A stretch of DNA of 64,000 nt. Source: Sediminihabitans luteus (lineage in GTDB: Bacteria; Actinomycetota; Actinomycetes; Actinomycetales; Cellulomonadaceae). The notes under the pieces are model-generated. The model ran no database searches. It saw only the letters and a list, made by a program, of their open reading frames with translations, and was not told the origin of the DNA. Positions within the stretch are counted from its first letter, which is position 1. The number at the start of each line of letters is the position of its first letter. Where the stretch lies: positions 124,001 to 188,000 of the forward strand of contig NZ_PGFE01000003.1 in assembly GCF_002797595.1 (NCBI RefSeq). The letters run 5' to 3'. The translations under genes and the position numbers were made by a program. Below are positions 55,705 through 64,000 of the stretch, one piece after another.

Positions 55705-56184
55705 ATGCCGCTGTCCTCGTGGAACCGCCACGGCTCGACGCTCACGATCGTCTGGGGCGTGACGCACGACCGTGACCGCGCGTGGCGCGGCCTGACCGAC
55801 CCGAGCCTCGTACCCCGCTGGCTGGGCGAGCCCCTCGGGTGGGACCTCGCCGTCGGCGGCCGGGTGGACGTCGACCACGGGAGCGGAGCCGTCTCGCGCA
55901 GCGAGGTCCTGCGCCTCGAACCCCCAGCCCTCCTGGAGATGACCTGGGACTTTCCCGACGAGCCGAGGTCCCGCGTCCGCGTCGACCTCGTGCACGACGA
56001 CCCGGCGAGGACGTGCCTCACGCTCGAGCACGTCGCGCTGCGCGACGACCTCGTGGACGACTACCGCGCGGGGTGGATGACGCACCTGAGCTACTTCGAG
56101 GCCGCCCTCGACGGCACGTCGCTGCCGAGGCAGCAGTTCTGGAACCTCCACGCGAGCTTCGCCGCGCTAAGCAGGCCGCACTGA
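55705..56184 (+). CDS. SRPBCC (AHSA1-like) domain protein
   Basis: A 159-aa START/Bet v1-fold protein of the activator-of-Hsp90 ATPase-1-like group: TLTIVWGVTHDRDRAWRGLT, RWLGEPLGWDLAVGGRVD, LEMTWDFPDEPRSRVRVDLV and WMTHLSYFEAALDG. Small-molecule binding pocket likely; ligand unknown. The C-terminal codons (AALSRPH) and the TGA stop are formed by a 14-bp tandem repeat that continues past the gene, so the repeat has shaped the protein end. Confidence 0.83.
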   Translation: MPLSSWNRHGSTLTIVWGVTHDRDRAWRGLTDPSLVPRWLGEPLGWDLAVGGRVDVDHGSGAVSRSEVLRLEPPALLEMTWDFPDEPRSRVRVDLVHDDPARTCLTLEHVALRDDLVDDYRAGWMTHLSYFEAALDGTSLPRQQFWNLHASFAALSRPH

Positions 56185-56230
56185 GGTGGCCGCGCTGAGC
56201 AGGCCGCGCTGAGCAGGCCGCACTGAGCCA
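56161..56230. repeat. 14-bp tandem repeat, five copies, spanning a stop codon
   Basis: Units of GCCGCGCTGAGCAG type at 56161, 56175, 56189, 56203 and 56217. The first two units include the last codons and TGA of the SRPBCC gene; each later unit also contains TGA in that frame. Confidence 0.88.
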
Positions 56231-56262
56231 GCGCCGCCCGGTCCGGGCCGTCCCGCGGGCGA

Positions 56263-57846
56263 TCAGCGTCCGGCCGTGGTGTCGATCACGGACTCCGCGA
56301 CCGCGAGGACCGACCAGACCCGACCGTCGTCCGCGGCGAGCAGGTACGCGGGCTCGAGGGTCATGGTGCCGGCGTCGTCGACCACGTCGACCGTGCCGAG
56401 GGTCGCGCCCGTGATCCGGACGTCCTCGACCGGCCAGGCCACGTCGCCGCCCGGGGTCGGGGCGGGCGGCAGCGCGACCGGCGCGTCCTCGCCCTGCTCC
56501 GGCTCGTCCTCCATGATCCCGATCGGCGGCCCGTCCACCGCCGGGTCGTCGACGAGCGTGGGCGTGAACCGCGGGTCGCCGAGCCGGGCGACCGCCTCGA
56601 CCGGGCTCACGACCGGACGCTGCCCGAGCTCGACCACGGGAGCGAGGGGTCCCGAGAAGTCGGTCACGCCCTCGGGGCCCACGCCCACGCCCCACGTGGT
56701 CGACGTCGCGACGCCGCCGAGCTCGAGCGTCGCCGTGACGTGGACGACGGGCGAGGCGGCCTCCGCGTCGGCCTCGACCGCGACCGTCGCGCCCGCCGGG
56801 AGGCCGGCGGTGACCCCGAGCGTCGCGAGGAGGTCGCGGGCCTGCTGCTCGGCGTCGGCGACGTCGGGCGCGTCGGCGGCACCGTCGCACCCGTCGACCG
56901 GGATCCCGGGGCTGTCCGCGAGCGCAGAACCGTCGTCAAGCACCGAGCCGTCGTCGAGAGCAGTACCGTCCTCAAGCGCAGAGCCGTCCTCACGCGCAGA
57001 GCCGTCGCCCGTCGACGACGCCGCGTCGTCCCCGCACGCCCACAGGTCGACACGGGCGTCGGTGTACCAGGCCGACGCCTGCCCGTCGACCTGCACGCTG
57101 AGCTGCCTCTCGTCCGTGCCCACGGTCCACGCCCCCCAGGCGTAGCGCGGCTCGCCGGGCACGCCGAGCGCGTCCGCGACCCGCGACGCCCCCGCGGACG
57201 TCGCGACCGACGTCGCGTCGAAGCCCCAGGCCTCGGCCGTGGCCGGGCCGGTCGGCAGGTCGCCCGCGGTGAACACGATCCGCTCGGGGGTCGCGGGCCA
57301 CGCCCACGACGACGCGGCGTCGGCCGCGCCGGTCGCGGGAAGCTCCTCCGACGCGTCCGCCGAGCCCGGCCCGGCGAGGCCCGCGTCCGCCTGCTCGGCG
57401 CCCGACCCCGTGCCCGCCTGGTCCGCGAGCGAGGCGTCGAAGGATCCGCCCCGCCCTGCTCCTGCGACGTACCCCGCGCCGCCGACGACGAGCACCCCCG
57501 CCGCGCACGCCGCCAGGAGCACGGCCCGGTGCGATCCCCAGCGGTGCGCACCGGCGCGCGCCGGGCCGGGCTCGGCCGCGGCCTGGGCGCGCACGCGCTC
57601 GTCGGTCGCGGCCCGCACGCGGGCGAGCGCGTCGAGGTCAGCGGTGCCCTCCAGTTCGGCGGAACGGGCCAGTTCGGCGGCGCGGTGCGGGTCTGCCGCC
57701 TTCAACCGCTGCCACGCGACGTCCTCCGCCCCGGCGGCCCCGATCGACCGCACGTCGCCCGTGTGCTCGCCGTCGTGCTCGCGCTCGCGCCCCACGGACC
57801 CGTCGGCCCGGGATCCGTCCTGTCCGTCGTCCCGCACGCCCGTCAC
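56263..57846 (-). CDS. membrane protein cotranslated with ECF sigma factor, candidate anti-sigma
   Basis: A 527-aa single-pass protein. The first 125 residues are cytoplasmic (WQRLKAADPHRAAELARSAE then DLDALARVRAATDERVRAQA), the membrane helix is about 135-155 (AVLLAACAAGVLVVGGAGYV), and the rest is extracellular with no recognised domain, including DGSALDDGSV-type repeats from 18-bp DNA repeats (about 56930-57005). The HxxxCxxC motif of zinc anti-sigma factors is absent. GTG 57846 overlaps the sigma stop by 4 bp, the usual sign of an anti-sigma partner; that role is inferred from position. Confidence 0.78.
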   Translation of the reverse strand: MTGVRDDGQDGSRADGSVGREREHDGEHTGDVRSIGAAGAEDVAWQRLKAADPHRAAELARSAELEGTADLDALARVRAATDERVRAQAAAEPGPARAGAHRWGSHRAVLLAACAAGVLVVGGAGYVAGAGRGGSFDASLADQAGTGSGAEQADAGLAGPGSADASEELPATGAADAASSWAWPATPERIVFTAGDLPTGPATAEAWGFDATSVATSAGASRVADALGVPGEPRYAWGAWTVGTDERQLSVQVDGQASAWYTDARVDLWACGDDAASSTGDGSAREDGSALEDGTALDDGSVLDDGSALADSPGIPVDGCDGAADAPDVADAEQQARDLLATLGVTAGLPAGATVAVEADAEAASPVVHVTATLELGGVATSTTWGVGVGPEGVTDFSGPLAPVVELGQRPVVSPVEAVARLGDPRFTPTLVDDPAVDGPPIGIMEDEPEQGEDAPVALPPAPTPGGDVAWPVEDVRITGATLGTVDVVDDAGTMTLEPAYLLAADDGRVWSVLAVAESVIDTTAGR

Positions 57847-58463
57847 CCGTCCCTCGCCGTCCTGCCCGTCGTCCTGCCCGCCGCGCTGCCCGCGGCTCCC
57901 CCCGTTCGTGTCCCGGGCCGCCCCGGGCTTGCGCCGCGCACGGACCTGGCCGGCCCCTCGTCGTCCGACACCTCGGCCCAGACCGCGCGCAACCGGGACC
58001 GGGCGCGGGACAGCGCGGCGTCCGCACCGCCACGGCTGGTGCCGAGCACGACCGCGAGGTCGTCGCCGCCCACGCCCTCCCAGGCGCACAGCACGAGGAT
58101 GGTGCGGTCGCGCGGCGAGAGCGCGGCGAGGGCGCGCCGCACGGCGTCGTCCGTGACCGCGAGCGCCGCGGGGTCGAGGTCGGGCACGTCGTCCGCGCGG
58201 GGCTCGGGCATCTCCGCGAGCGGGACGGCGGCGGCGCGGCGGCGGTGGTTGGCGAGCACGAACCCGGCGGTGCGGTAGAGCCACGCGAGCTCGTGGCCGT
58301 CGGGCACGTCGTCGCGGCGGCGCCACGCGGTCGCGAGCACGTCGGCCGCGAGGTCCTCGGCGTCGACCGCGCCCGACGGCATGCGGCGGCGCAGGAACCG
58401 CAGCACCGCGCCCGCGTGCGCGGTGAAGAGGTCGTCGAACCAGCGACGGTCGTGGTCGGGCAA
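57843..58463 (-). CDS. ECF-type RNA polymerase sigma factor
   Basis: A 206-aa sigma-70 family protein: region 2 (FDDLFTAHAGAVLRFLRRRM, VDAEDLAADVLATAWRRRDD, LAWLYRTAGFVLANHRRR) and region 4 (ALAALSPRDRTILVLCAWEG, DLAVVLGTSRGGADAALSRA). The last 40 residues are Gly/Arg/Thr-rich and unlike the family. TTG 58463 has GGGAG at 6 nt. It overlaps its membrane partner and is divergent from the subtilase gene, which could be a target. Confidence 0.9.
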   Translation of the reverse strand: MPDHDRRWFDDLFTAHAGAVLRFLRRRMPSGAVDAEDLAADVLATAWRRRDDVPDGHELAWLYRTAGFVLANHRRRAAAVPLAEMPEPRADDVPDLDPAALAVTDDAVRRALAALSPRDRTILVLCAWEGVGGDDLAVVLGTSRGGADAALSRARSRLRAVWAEVSDDEGPARSVRGASPGRPGTRTGGAAGSAAGRTTGRTARDG

Positions 58464-58571
58464 CGCGCGCTCCCTGCGTCTCGGGCCCGGTCGGGCGACG
58501 GCGGGCGCGGCCTGCCGCCCCGACCCTGTCGTGTGCCGAGGCCGCCGTGACTTGCAGCACGTCTCGGTAAC

Positions 58572-58590
58572 GATTCACCGGATGTTTCAC
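58572..58590. promoter_or_regulatory. direct repeat in an AT-rich patch between sigma factor and subtilase
   Basis: GATTCAC (58572) and GTTTCAC (58584) repeat with a 12-bp period; on the minus strand they read GTGAAAC and GTGAATC, similar to ECF -35 elements. The 58560-58620 stretch is AT-rich for this genome. The remaining 58464-58717 spacer shows nothing else. Confidence 0.3.
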
Positions 58591-58717
58591 GGATTTAACA
58601 CTTGAGCCACATTCGCGCCGCTGTGTGACGTACGTTACCCAGCGTGCACCTTGGTCGTGCACAGGCCTCACAGGGCCGAACCGCCAGTGGTGACCCACCA
58701 CCCGAGAGAAGAGTGCG

Positions 58718-61700
58718 ATGACCCGAAGAAGAGCAGCTGCACTGTCCAGCCTGGCCGTGCTCGCCCTGATCGCGACGGGTGCTCCCGCCGTCGCGGCCGA
58801 CGGCGACCCGACCGACGGCGCCGCCATCCCCCTGACCGACCACGACCTGCCGACCGACGGCAAGGTCGCCCCTGCGCTGCAGGACGCGACCGGCACCGTC
58901 ACGGCGTTCGTCCAGCTCGACACCCCGTCGGTGGTCGACGCCGCGGGCACGGACGCCACCCCCGCCGAGGCCGCCGCCGTCAAGGACGACGTCGAGGCCC
59001 TGGCCGCGCAGGTCGTCCCGCAGTCCTCGAGCGCGAAGGCGCGCTCGAAGGCCGGGACGCCGACCCGGCTGTCCGTCACGTCCACGCTCGTCTCGGGCGT
59101 GATCGTCGAGGGCGACGCCGCGAAGGTGCGCGCGCTCGCCGACGACGCGTCCGTCACGTCCGTGTACCGGATCATCCCGAAGACGCCGTCCAACAAGGGC
59201 ACGGACGTCTTCACCAAGGCCCTCGCGACGTGGCAGAGCACGGGCAAGACCGGCAAGGGCGTGCGCGTGGCCGTGGTCGACACGGGCCTCGACTACACGC
59301 ACGCCGAGTTCGGCGGGCCCGGCACGCAGGCCGCGTACGACGCGGCGTACCACGGCGACGGTGGCGGCACCCCGCCGGCCGGGACCTTCGACGACGCCAA
59401 GTTCCTCGGCGGGTACGACTTCGCCGGGCACGACTACGACGCGAGCGGCACGGTCGCGGGCACCACGCTCGTGCCGTCGCCCGACGCGAACCCGATCGAC
59501 TCGCCGCAGGCGCTCGGCTCGGGCCACGGCTCGCACGTCGCCGGGACCACGGCCGGGTACGGCGTCCTCGCGGACGGCTCGACGTTCCGCGGCGACTACT
59601 CGACGCTCACGGACATCTCCGACTGGAAGGTCGGGCCGGGCTCGGCCCCCGAGGCCGGGATCTACGCCTACAAGGTGTTCGGCGACATGGGCGGCTCGAC
59701 GAACGTGGTCATCCCCGCGCTCGAGGCCGCGGCCGACCCGAACGGTGACGGCGACACGAGCGACCACGTCGACATCGTCAACATGTCGCTCGGCTCCGAC
59801 TTCTCGCCCGCCGACGACCCGGAGAACCTGTTCGTCGACAAGCTGAGCGAGATCGGCACCCTGTCGGTCATCGCCTCGGGCAACGCGGGCGACGTGACCG
59901 ACGTCGGCGGCTCCCCGGGCAACTCGCGCTCGGCGCTGACGGTCGCGAGCACGCTCGGCAACACGCGCACGCTCGACGCGGTCGAGGTCACGGAGGGCCC
60001 GCTCGCGGGCACCTACCCGGCGCAGAACTCGATCAACTACGCGGGCACGAAGGACGTGACCGCACCGGTCGCGTTCCTCGGCGCCACGTTCGACGGCTGC
60101 ACGGCGTTCACGGACGCGCAGAAGTCGGCCGTCGCGGGCAAGATCGCGTACCTCTGGTGGGACGACGACGACGCGACGCGCCGTTGCGGCTCGACCGCGC
60201 GGTTCGACAACGCCACGGCCGCGGGCGCGGTCGGCGTGCTGCTCCCCTCGTCGGTGCCGGTGTTCACCGCCGGCATCTCGGGCAACGCGAAGATCCCGGG
60301 CGCGCAGCTCACGCGCGAGTCGACCGAGACGCTCGCCGCGGCGATCGAGGCTGGCACGCTCACGCTCGCCATGGGGCCCTCGTACCTGAGCGCCTCGCTC
60401 GTGACCGACGACTCGCTCGCCGACACCGTCTCCGACTTCTCCTCGCGCGGCGTGCACGGCTCGCTCGGCGTGGTCAAGCCGGACGTCGCAGCGCCGGGTT
60501 CCGGCATCTCGTCGGCCGCCTCGGGCACGGGCACCGACCCGTCGACCAAGTCGGGTACCTCGATGGCCACGCCGCACGTCGCGGGCATCGCCGCGCTCGT
60601 GCTGCAGGCGCACCCGGACTGGACGCCGCAGCAGGTCAAGGCGTCGGTCATGAACACCGCGACGCACGACGTGTGGACCGAGGCCGGCCAGCAGGGCGTC
60701 GCGTACGGCCCCGAGCGGGTCGGTGCGGGACGTGTCGACGCGCTCGACGCGACCGAGAACACGACCCTCGCGTACGCGGCGGCCGACCCGGACCTCGTGT
60801 CGGTGTCGTTCGGCGTCGTGCCCGTGGGCTCGAAGAAGGTCGTGCTCGACAAGACCGTGACCGTCAAGAACACGGGCACGAAGTCCGCGACGTACACGAC
60901 CGGCTTCACGCAGTCGAGCACGAGCGGTGACGCGAGCATCAAGGTCACGCCCCGCAAGATCGTCGTCCCCGCGGGCGGCGAGCGCACCGTGACCGTGACG
61001 CTCACGGCGAACCCGAAGTCCCTCGCCAAGGAGATCGACCCGACCTCCGACCCCGAATCTGGCGTGGGTGTCCCCCGCGACTTCGTCTCGATGGTCTCGG
61101 GCCGTGTCGAGCTGACCCCGACCAAGGGCGGCGACACGCTGCGCGTGCCCGTCCAGGCAGCACCCAAGCTCGTGAGCGACATGTCGGCGCAGGACGTCAC
61201 GTTCGCCAAGGGCGCCGAGAACGCGCCGCTCACGCTCGAGGGCAAGGGCGTCGACTCGGGCGGCTGGCTCTCGATCGTCGCACCGTTCGAGCTCAAGGCC
61301 ACGAGCCCCGTGCTCCCGGCCGACGCCGCCGCCGGGGCCTCGCCCTCGTCGATCGCGTCGGGCGACATCCGCAACGTCGGCTTCGCGTCGACCGCGCCGC
61401 AGCTCGCGGCCGCCGGGGCGAACCCCGCCCAGGGGACCATCGGCATCGGCATCCAGGTCGAGGGCGAGTGGGCGACTCTCGGCAGCACGATGAACCCCGT
61501 CGTGCTGACCGACGTGAACGGCGACGGCCGCCCCGAGTTCGAGACGGACGTGTACAAGTACGAGGACCTCGACGTCACCGTCGCGGACACGTACAAGATC
61601 ACGTACGCGGCCAACGGCACGCCGTCCTACGCGCGCGTCGCCCTCGAGGGCGTCAACGGTGCGTTCGGCGACCTCGACACCACGGTCTTCGACAACGACA

Positions 61701-62299
61701 CGCTCGTCGTGCCGCTGCCGATCGCCGCGCTCGGCCTCAAGGCCGGGGCGACCCCGACGTTCGAGGTCATGACCCTCTCGGCGTACGCCGACGGCGCGCT
61801 CGACTCGGTCGAGTTCACCGCCGACCCGTTCAACCCCGGCTACTGGTTCGACGGCGGCTCGCCCGACTCGCTGCTGTTCGTCGACTCGCCCGAGTCGGAG
61901 CTCCAGGTGCACCGTGCGAAGGGCGCCACCGGCGACCTGCTGCTCCTGCACATGCACAACGCCACGGGCGAGCGCGGCGAGGTCGTCGAGGTCGAGGACT
62001 CCTCGACCGCGATCACGCTCGGCGTCAGCGCCCGGTCGCAGTGCGTCAACGGCAAGGCGATGGTCGCCGTCTACGCGTACAACAGCGGCACGTCGAAGAC
62101 CACGATCGACCTCACGACCCCGTGGGGCACCGAGACGGTCAAGAACGTGAAGCCGAAGTCGGCCGCGTACAAGCTCTTCGACACGAAGAGCACGTCCGTG
62201 ACCGCAGGCACCGCGACGATCACCGGCACCGCCGGCTCCAAGGGCGACCAGGTGAGCACCCAGCTCACCAAGCCCTGGGCCGCGATCAGCTGCAGCTGA
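58718..62299 (+). CDS. secreted subtilisin-like serine protease (S8), 1193 aa
   Basis: Extracellular protease. Signal peptide residues 1-27 (cleavage after APAVA), inhibitor I9-like propeptide (to about 150), and S8 domain with catalytic Asp188 (VVDTGLDYTH), His270 (SGHGSHVAG) and Ser615 (SGTSMATPH). A PA domain is inserted at about 420-560 (GCTAFTDAQKSAVAGKIAYL). A Fn3-like domain follows (SVSFGVVPVGSKKVVLDKTV), then about 450 residues of beta-rich C-terminal region. ATG 58718 has GAGAAGAG upstream. Likely degrades external protein; possible target of the divergent sigma factor. A strong terminator follows. Confidence 0.93.
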   Translation: MTRRRAAALSSLAVLALIATGAPAVAADGDPTDGAAIPLTDHDLPTDGKVAPALQDATGTVTAFVQLDTPSVVDAAGTDATPAEAAAVKDDVEALAAQVVPQSSSAKARSKAGTPTRLSVTSTLVSGVIVEGDAAKVRALADDASVTSVYRIIPKTPSNKGTDVFTKALATWQSTGKTGKGVRVAVVDTGLDYTHAEFGGPGTQAAYDAAYHGDGGGTPPAGTFDDAKFLGGYDFAGHDYDASGTVAGTTLVPSPDANPIDSPQALGSGHGSHVAGTTAGYGVLADGSTFRGDYSTLTDISDWKVGPGSAPEAGIYAYKVFGDMGGSTNVVIPALEAAADPNGDGDTSDHVDIVNMSLGSDFSPADDPENLFVDKLSEIGTLSVIASGNAGDVTDVGGSPGNSRSALTVASTLGNTRTLDAVEVTEGPLAGTYPAQNSINYAGTKDVTAPVAFLGATFDGCTAFTDAQKSAVAGKIAYLWWDDDDATRRCGSTARFDNATAAGAVGVLLPSSVPVFTAGISGNAKIPGAQLTRESTETLAAAIEAGTLTLAMGPSYLSASLVTDDSLADTVSDFSSRGVHGSLGVVKPDVAAPGSGISSAASGTGTDPSTKSGTSMATPHVAGIAALVLQAHPDWTPQQVKASVMNTATHDVWTEAGQQGVAYGPERVGAGRVDALDATENTTLAYAAADPDLVSVSFGVVPVGSKKVVLDKTVTVKNTGTKSATYTTGFTQSSTSGDASIKVTPRKIVVPAGGERTVTVTLTANPKSLAKEIDPTSDPESGVGVPRDFVSMVSGRVELTPTKGGDTLRVPVQAAPKLVSDMSAQDVTFAKGAENAPLTLEGKGVDSGGWLSIVAPFELKATSPVLPADAAAGASPSSIASGDIRNVGFASTAPQLAAAGANPAQGTIGIGIQVEGEWATLGSTMNPVVLTDVNGDGRPEFETDVYKYEDLDVTVADTYKITYAANGTPSYARVALEGVNGAFGDLDTTVFDNDTLVVPLPIAALGLKAGATPTFEVMTLSAYADGALDSVEFTADPFNPGYWFDGGSPDSLLFVDSPESELQVHRAKGATGDLLLLHMHNATGERGEVVEVEDSSTAITLGVSARSQCVNGKAMVAVYAYNSGTSKTTIDLTTPWGTETVKNVKPKSAAYKLFDTKSTSVTAGTATITGTAGSKGDQVSTQLTKPWAAISCS

Positions 62300-62306
62300 C
62301 GTCCCA

Positions 62307-62343
62307 CCGACGGCGGCGTCCCCTCGCGGGGCGCCGCCGTCGG
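62307..62343 (+). terminator. terminator of subtilase gene
   Basis: Perfect 12-bp arms CCGACGGCGGCG and CGCCGCCGTCGG with an inner CCCC/GGGG pairing around TCG, 7 bp after the stop. A long GC hairpin without a U-run. Confidence 0.85.
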
Positions 62344-62457
62344 CATGTCCGGGGTCTGCCGGGCACGCCCCGGGCACGGCTCGGCACGGTCCGGCACGGA
62401 GTGCGGTGCGCAGCGATTTCGCCCGGTTCACGGGGCCCGCGCAGGGCGGGTCGCGCC

Positions 62458-62463
62458 TAGGGT
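62458..62463 (+). promoter_or_regulatory. -10 box for leaderless DUF4012 gene
   Basis: TAGGGT, 6 nt before GTG 62470. No ribosome site precedes that GTG. Confidence 0.5.
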
Positions 62464-62469
62464 GTGACG

Positions 62470-64000
62470 GTGAGCACCCCTGACGACGGCCCGGCGCCCA
62501 CCGACGCGCCCCTCCCGGCCGTTCAGGACGACGCCCGGCCGGCCCCGGCTGGTGAGCACGAGTCAGGGCAGGACGAGTCAGGGCAGGACGAGTCACGGCC
62601 GGACGATGCAGGGCAGGGCACCACAGGGCCGGACGATGCAGGACCGGACAGCGCGGGCGCCGTCCGACGTCGGCGCGGGCGGGTCGCCCGCTGGGTCGTG
62701 CTCTGGCTCCTCGCCGCGCTCGTCGGGGTGCTCGTGTGCGTCGCGTTCCTCGTCCGGGACGCCCTGACCGCCAAGGACGCGCTCGAGCACGCGCTCGACG
62801 GGGTCCCGGCGGCCGAGCAGGCGGTCCGCGACGGTGACGCCGAGGCCGCGCGCCGCGCCCTCGCGGACGTGCAGCCGTGGACGGAGTCCGCGCGCACGCA
62901 CACCGACGGCTGGCTGTGGTGGGTCGCCGCGCACGTGCCCGGCGTGGGCGCCGACGCGCACGCCGTGACCGTCACGTCGGCGTCGGTCGACACGATCACG
63001 CAGGACGTCCTGCCGCCGCTCGTCGAGGCGGCCGGGCTGCTCTCGGCGGGCGGGAGCCAGGGGGGCGGGGTCGCGCTCGCCCCGGTCGCCGCGGTCGCGC
63101 CGCAGGTCGTGGCGGCGTCGTCCACGATGGACGACGTCGTGGCGGACCTCGCGGCGATCGACACCTCCGCGCTGCTGCCGGTGCTCGCCGACCCGGTCGA
63201 GCAGGTGCAGGACAAGTCGGTCGAGCTCGCCGGCACGGTCGCGGCGGGCGCGACGCTCGCCGAGCTCCTGCCGCCGATGCTGGGCGACGACGGCCCCCGG
63301 CGCTACCTGCTCATGAGCCTCAACAGCGCCGAGCTGCGCGCCGCGGGCGGGATCCCGGGCGCGGTCGCGGCGCTCGACGTCGAGGACGGTGCGGTCACGC
63401 TCGGCCCTCAGCTCGCCTCGGGCGACCTCATGCCGGGCGCGGAGCCCGTCGGTCCGATCGACCCGGAGGACCTCGCGCTCTACTCCGACCGGCTGGGCAG
63501 GTTCCCGCAGGACACCGTGCTGACGCCCGACTTCCCGACCGCCGCGTCGCTGCTCACCTCGATGTGGCAGCGCGCCGAGCCCGGCCAGGTCGACGGGGTC
63601 ATCGCGACCGACCCGGTCGCGCTGTCGTACCTGCTGGGAGCGACGGGCCCGGTGCGCGTGCGCGGGGTCGACGTGACGCAGGACGACGCGGTCGCGATGC
63701 TGCTGCGCGACGCGTACGCCGAGCACGAGGCCGGTCCCGAGACCGACGCGTTCTTCGCGGACGTCGCGGCCGCCGTCCTGTCGACCCTGACCACGGGCGG
63801 CACGGACCCCGCGGCCGCCGCCGACGCGCTGTTCCGTGCGGCGGGCGAGCACCGGATCCAGGTCTGGTCGACGCACGAGGACGAGGCCGCGCGCCTGCAG
63901 GACACGGTCGTCTCGGGCGCGCTCGACGCGTCCCCGCGCGCGGCGAGCTCCCTCGGGGTGTTCTTCAACGACGCGGTCTCCGGGAAGATGAGCTACTACC
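62470..64000 (+). CDS. DUF4012 membrane protein, 5-prime part
   Basis: At least 510 aa; the gene runs off the right edge. A disordered cytoplasmic N-terminus with GQDES and PDDAG repeats precedes a basic stop-transfer (RRRRGRVAR) and one membrane helix (about 74-96). The extracellular part is DUF4012: RYLLMSLNSAELRAAGGIPG, DLALYSDRLGRFPQDTVLTP and VDGVIATDPVALSYLLGATG. Such proteins often sit in exopolysaccharide or glycan clusters, and related LytR-CpsA-Psr proteins share the context; role here unknown. Confidence 0.85.
   Translation, partial: MSTPDDGPAPTDAPLPAVQDDARPAPAGEHESGQDESGQDESRPDDAGQGTTGPDDAGPDSAGAVRRRRGRVARWVVLWLLAALVGVLVCVAFLVRDALTAKDALEHALDGVPAAEQAVRDGDAEAARRALADVQPWTESARTHTDGWLWWVAAHVPGVGADAHAVTVTSASVDTITQDVLPPLVEAAGLLSAGGSQGGGVALAPVAAVAPQVVAASSTMDDVVADLAAIDTSALLPVLADPVEQVQDKSVELAGTVAAGATLAELLPPMLGDDGPRRYLLMSLNSAELRAAGGIPGAVAALDVEDGAVTLGPQLASGDLMPGAEPVGPIDPEDLALYSDRLGRFPQDTVLTPDFPTAASLLTSMWQRAEPGQVDGVIATDPVALSYLLGATGPVRVRGVDVTQDDAVAMLLRDAYAEHEAGPETDAFFADVAAAVLSTLTTGGTDPAAAADALFRAAGEHRIQVWSTHEDEAARLQDTVVSGALDASPRAASSLGVFFNDAVSGKMSYY

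Noticed and set aside
58595-62596. Minus-strand open frame of 1333 codons
   Set aside because: Antisense shadow of the subtilase, whose signal peptide and catalytic triad are unambiguous.

Overview
The window reads as chromosome of a high-GC actinobacterium, most likely Micrococcales close to Cellulomonas. This is inferred from roughly 74% GC, strong third-position G/C bias, an mshA start (mycothiol synthesis), an Lsr2 nucleoid protein, a mycothiol-type maleylpyruvate isomerase, many GTG starts and many start codons 6-8 nt behind a TANNNT -10 box (leaderless genes). There are no rRNA or tRNA genes, insertion sequences, prophage or CRISPR arrays. Several repeat families, including two copies of a 54-bp palindrome, are present.

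Region 1 (1-24 kb) is a long, mostly minus-strand housekeeping block. In transcription order it runs: dacB, a DUF2342 zinc metalloprotease, tilS, hpt, ftsH, folE, folP, a fused folB-folK, a DUF3180 membrane protein, two bacterial PH-domain membrane proteins, a DUF2520 reductase-like protein, panC, panD, nadB, nadC, lysS, a 63-aa membrane protein, lsr2, a lactonase and mshA. ppa diverges from dacB. From recalled knowledge this order matches the ppa-to-lsr2 block of Mycobacterium tuberculosis, except that nadB-nadC sit between panD and lysS. Most neighbours overlap by 4 bp (GTGA/ATGA), so folate, pantothenate and NAD synthesis appear translationally coupled.

Region 2 (24-34 kb) opens with a sulfur-assimilation pair, metY-metX. 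It is preceded by an 8-codon reading frame ending in three Cys codons, with alternative pairings downstream: a likely cysteine-responsive attenuator. Stand-alone enzymes follow: maleylpyruvate isomerase family, VOC protein, UvrA-like ATPase, MDR dehydrogenase with alpha/beta hydrolase, and an MFS exporter.

Region 3 (34-45 kb) holds a 700-aa protein that joins an inactive-looking nuclease-like N-terminus, a long Tyr/Pro repeat linker and a C-terminal RAMA-type modified-DNA reader. It also has a tandem pair of DUF6174 lipoproteins, a divergent iron-siderophore ABC importer with a DtxR-type box between its two arms, and an aldo/keto reductase divergent from a MocR regulator, bracketed by the two 54-bp palindromes.

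Region 4 (45-64 kb) carries a molybdopterin oxidoreductase / flavin reductase / DUF6510 operon, a giant FAD/Fe-S dehydrogenase, a YhgE/Pip membrane protein with an ATPase-like partner lacking the Walker lysine, under a divergent TetR with two matching operators, then an SDR, an OsmC protein, an SRPBCC protein, an ECF sigma factor with a membrane partner, a secreted subtilase, and a DUF4012 protein that runs off the window. The strongest leads for new biology are the nuclease-like/RAMA protein, the poly-Cys leader, the pseudo-ATPase/YhgE/TetR unit and the 54-bp palindromic repeats.
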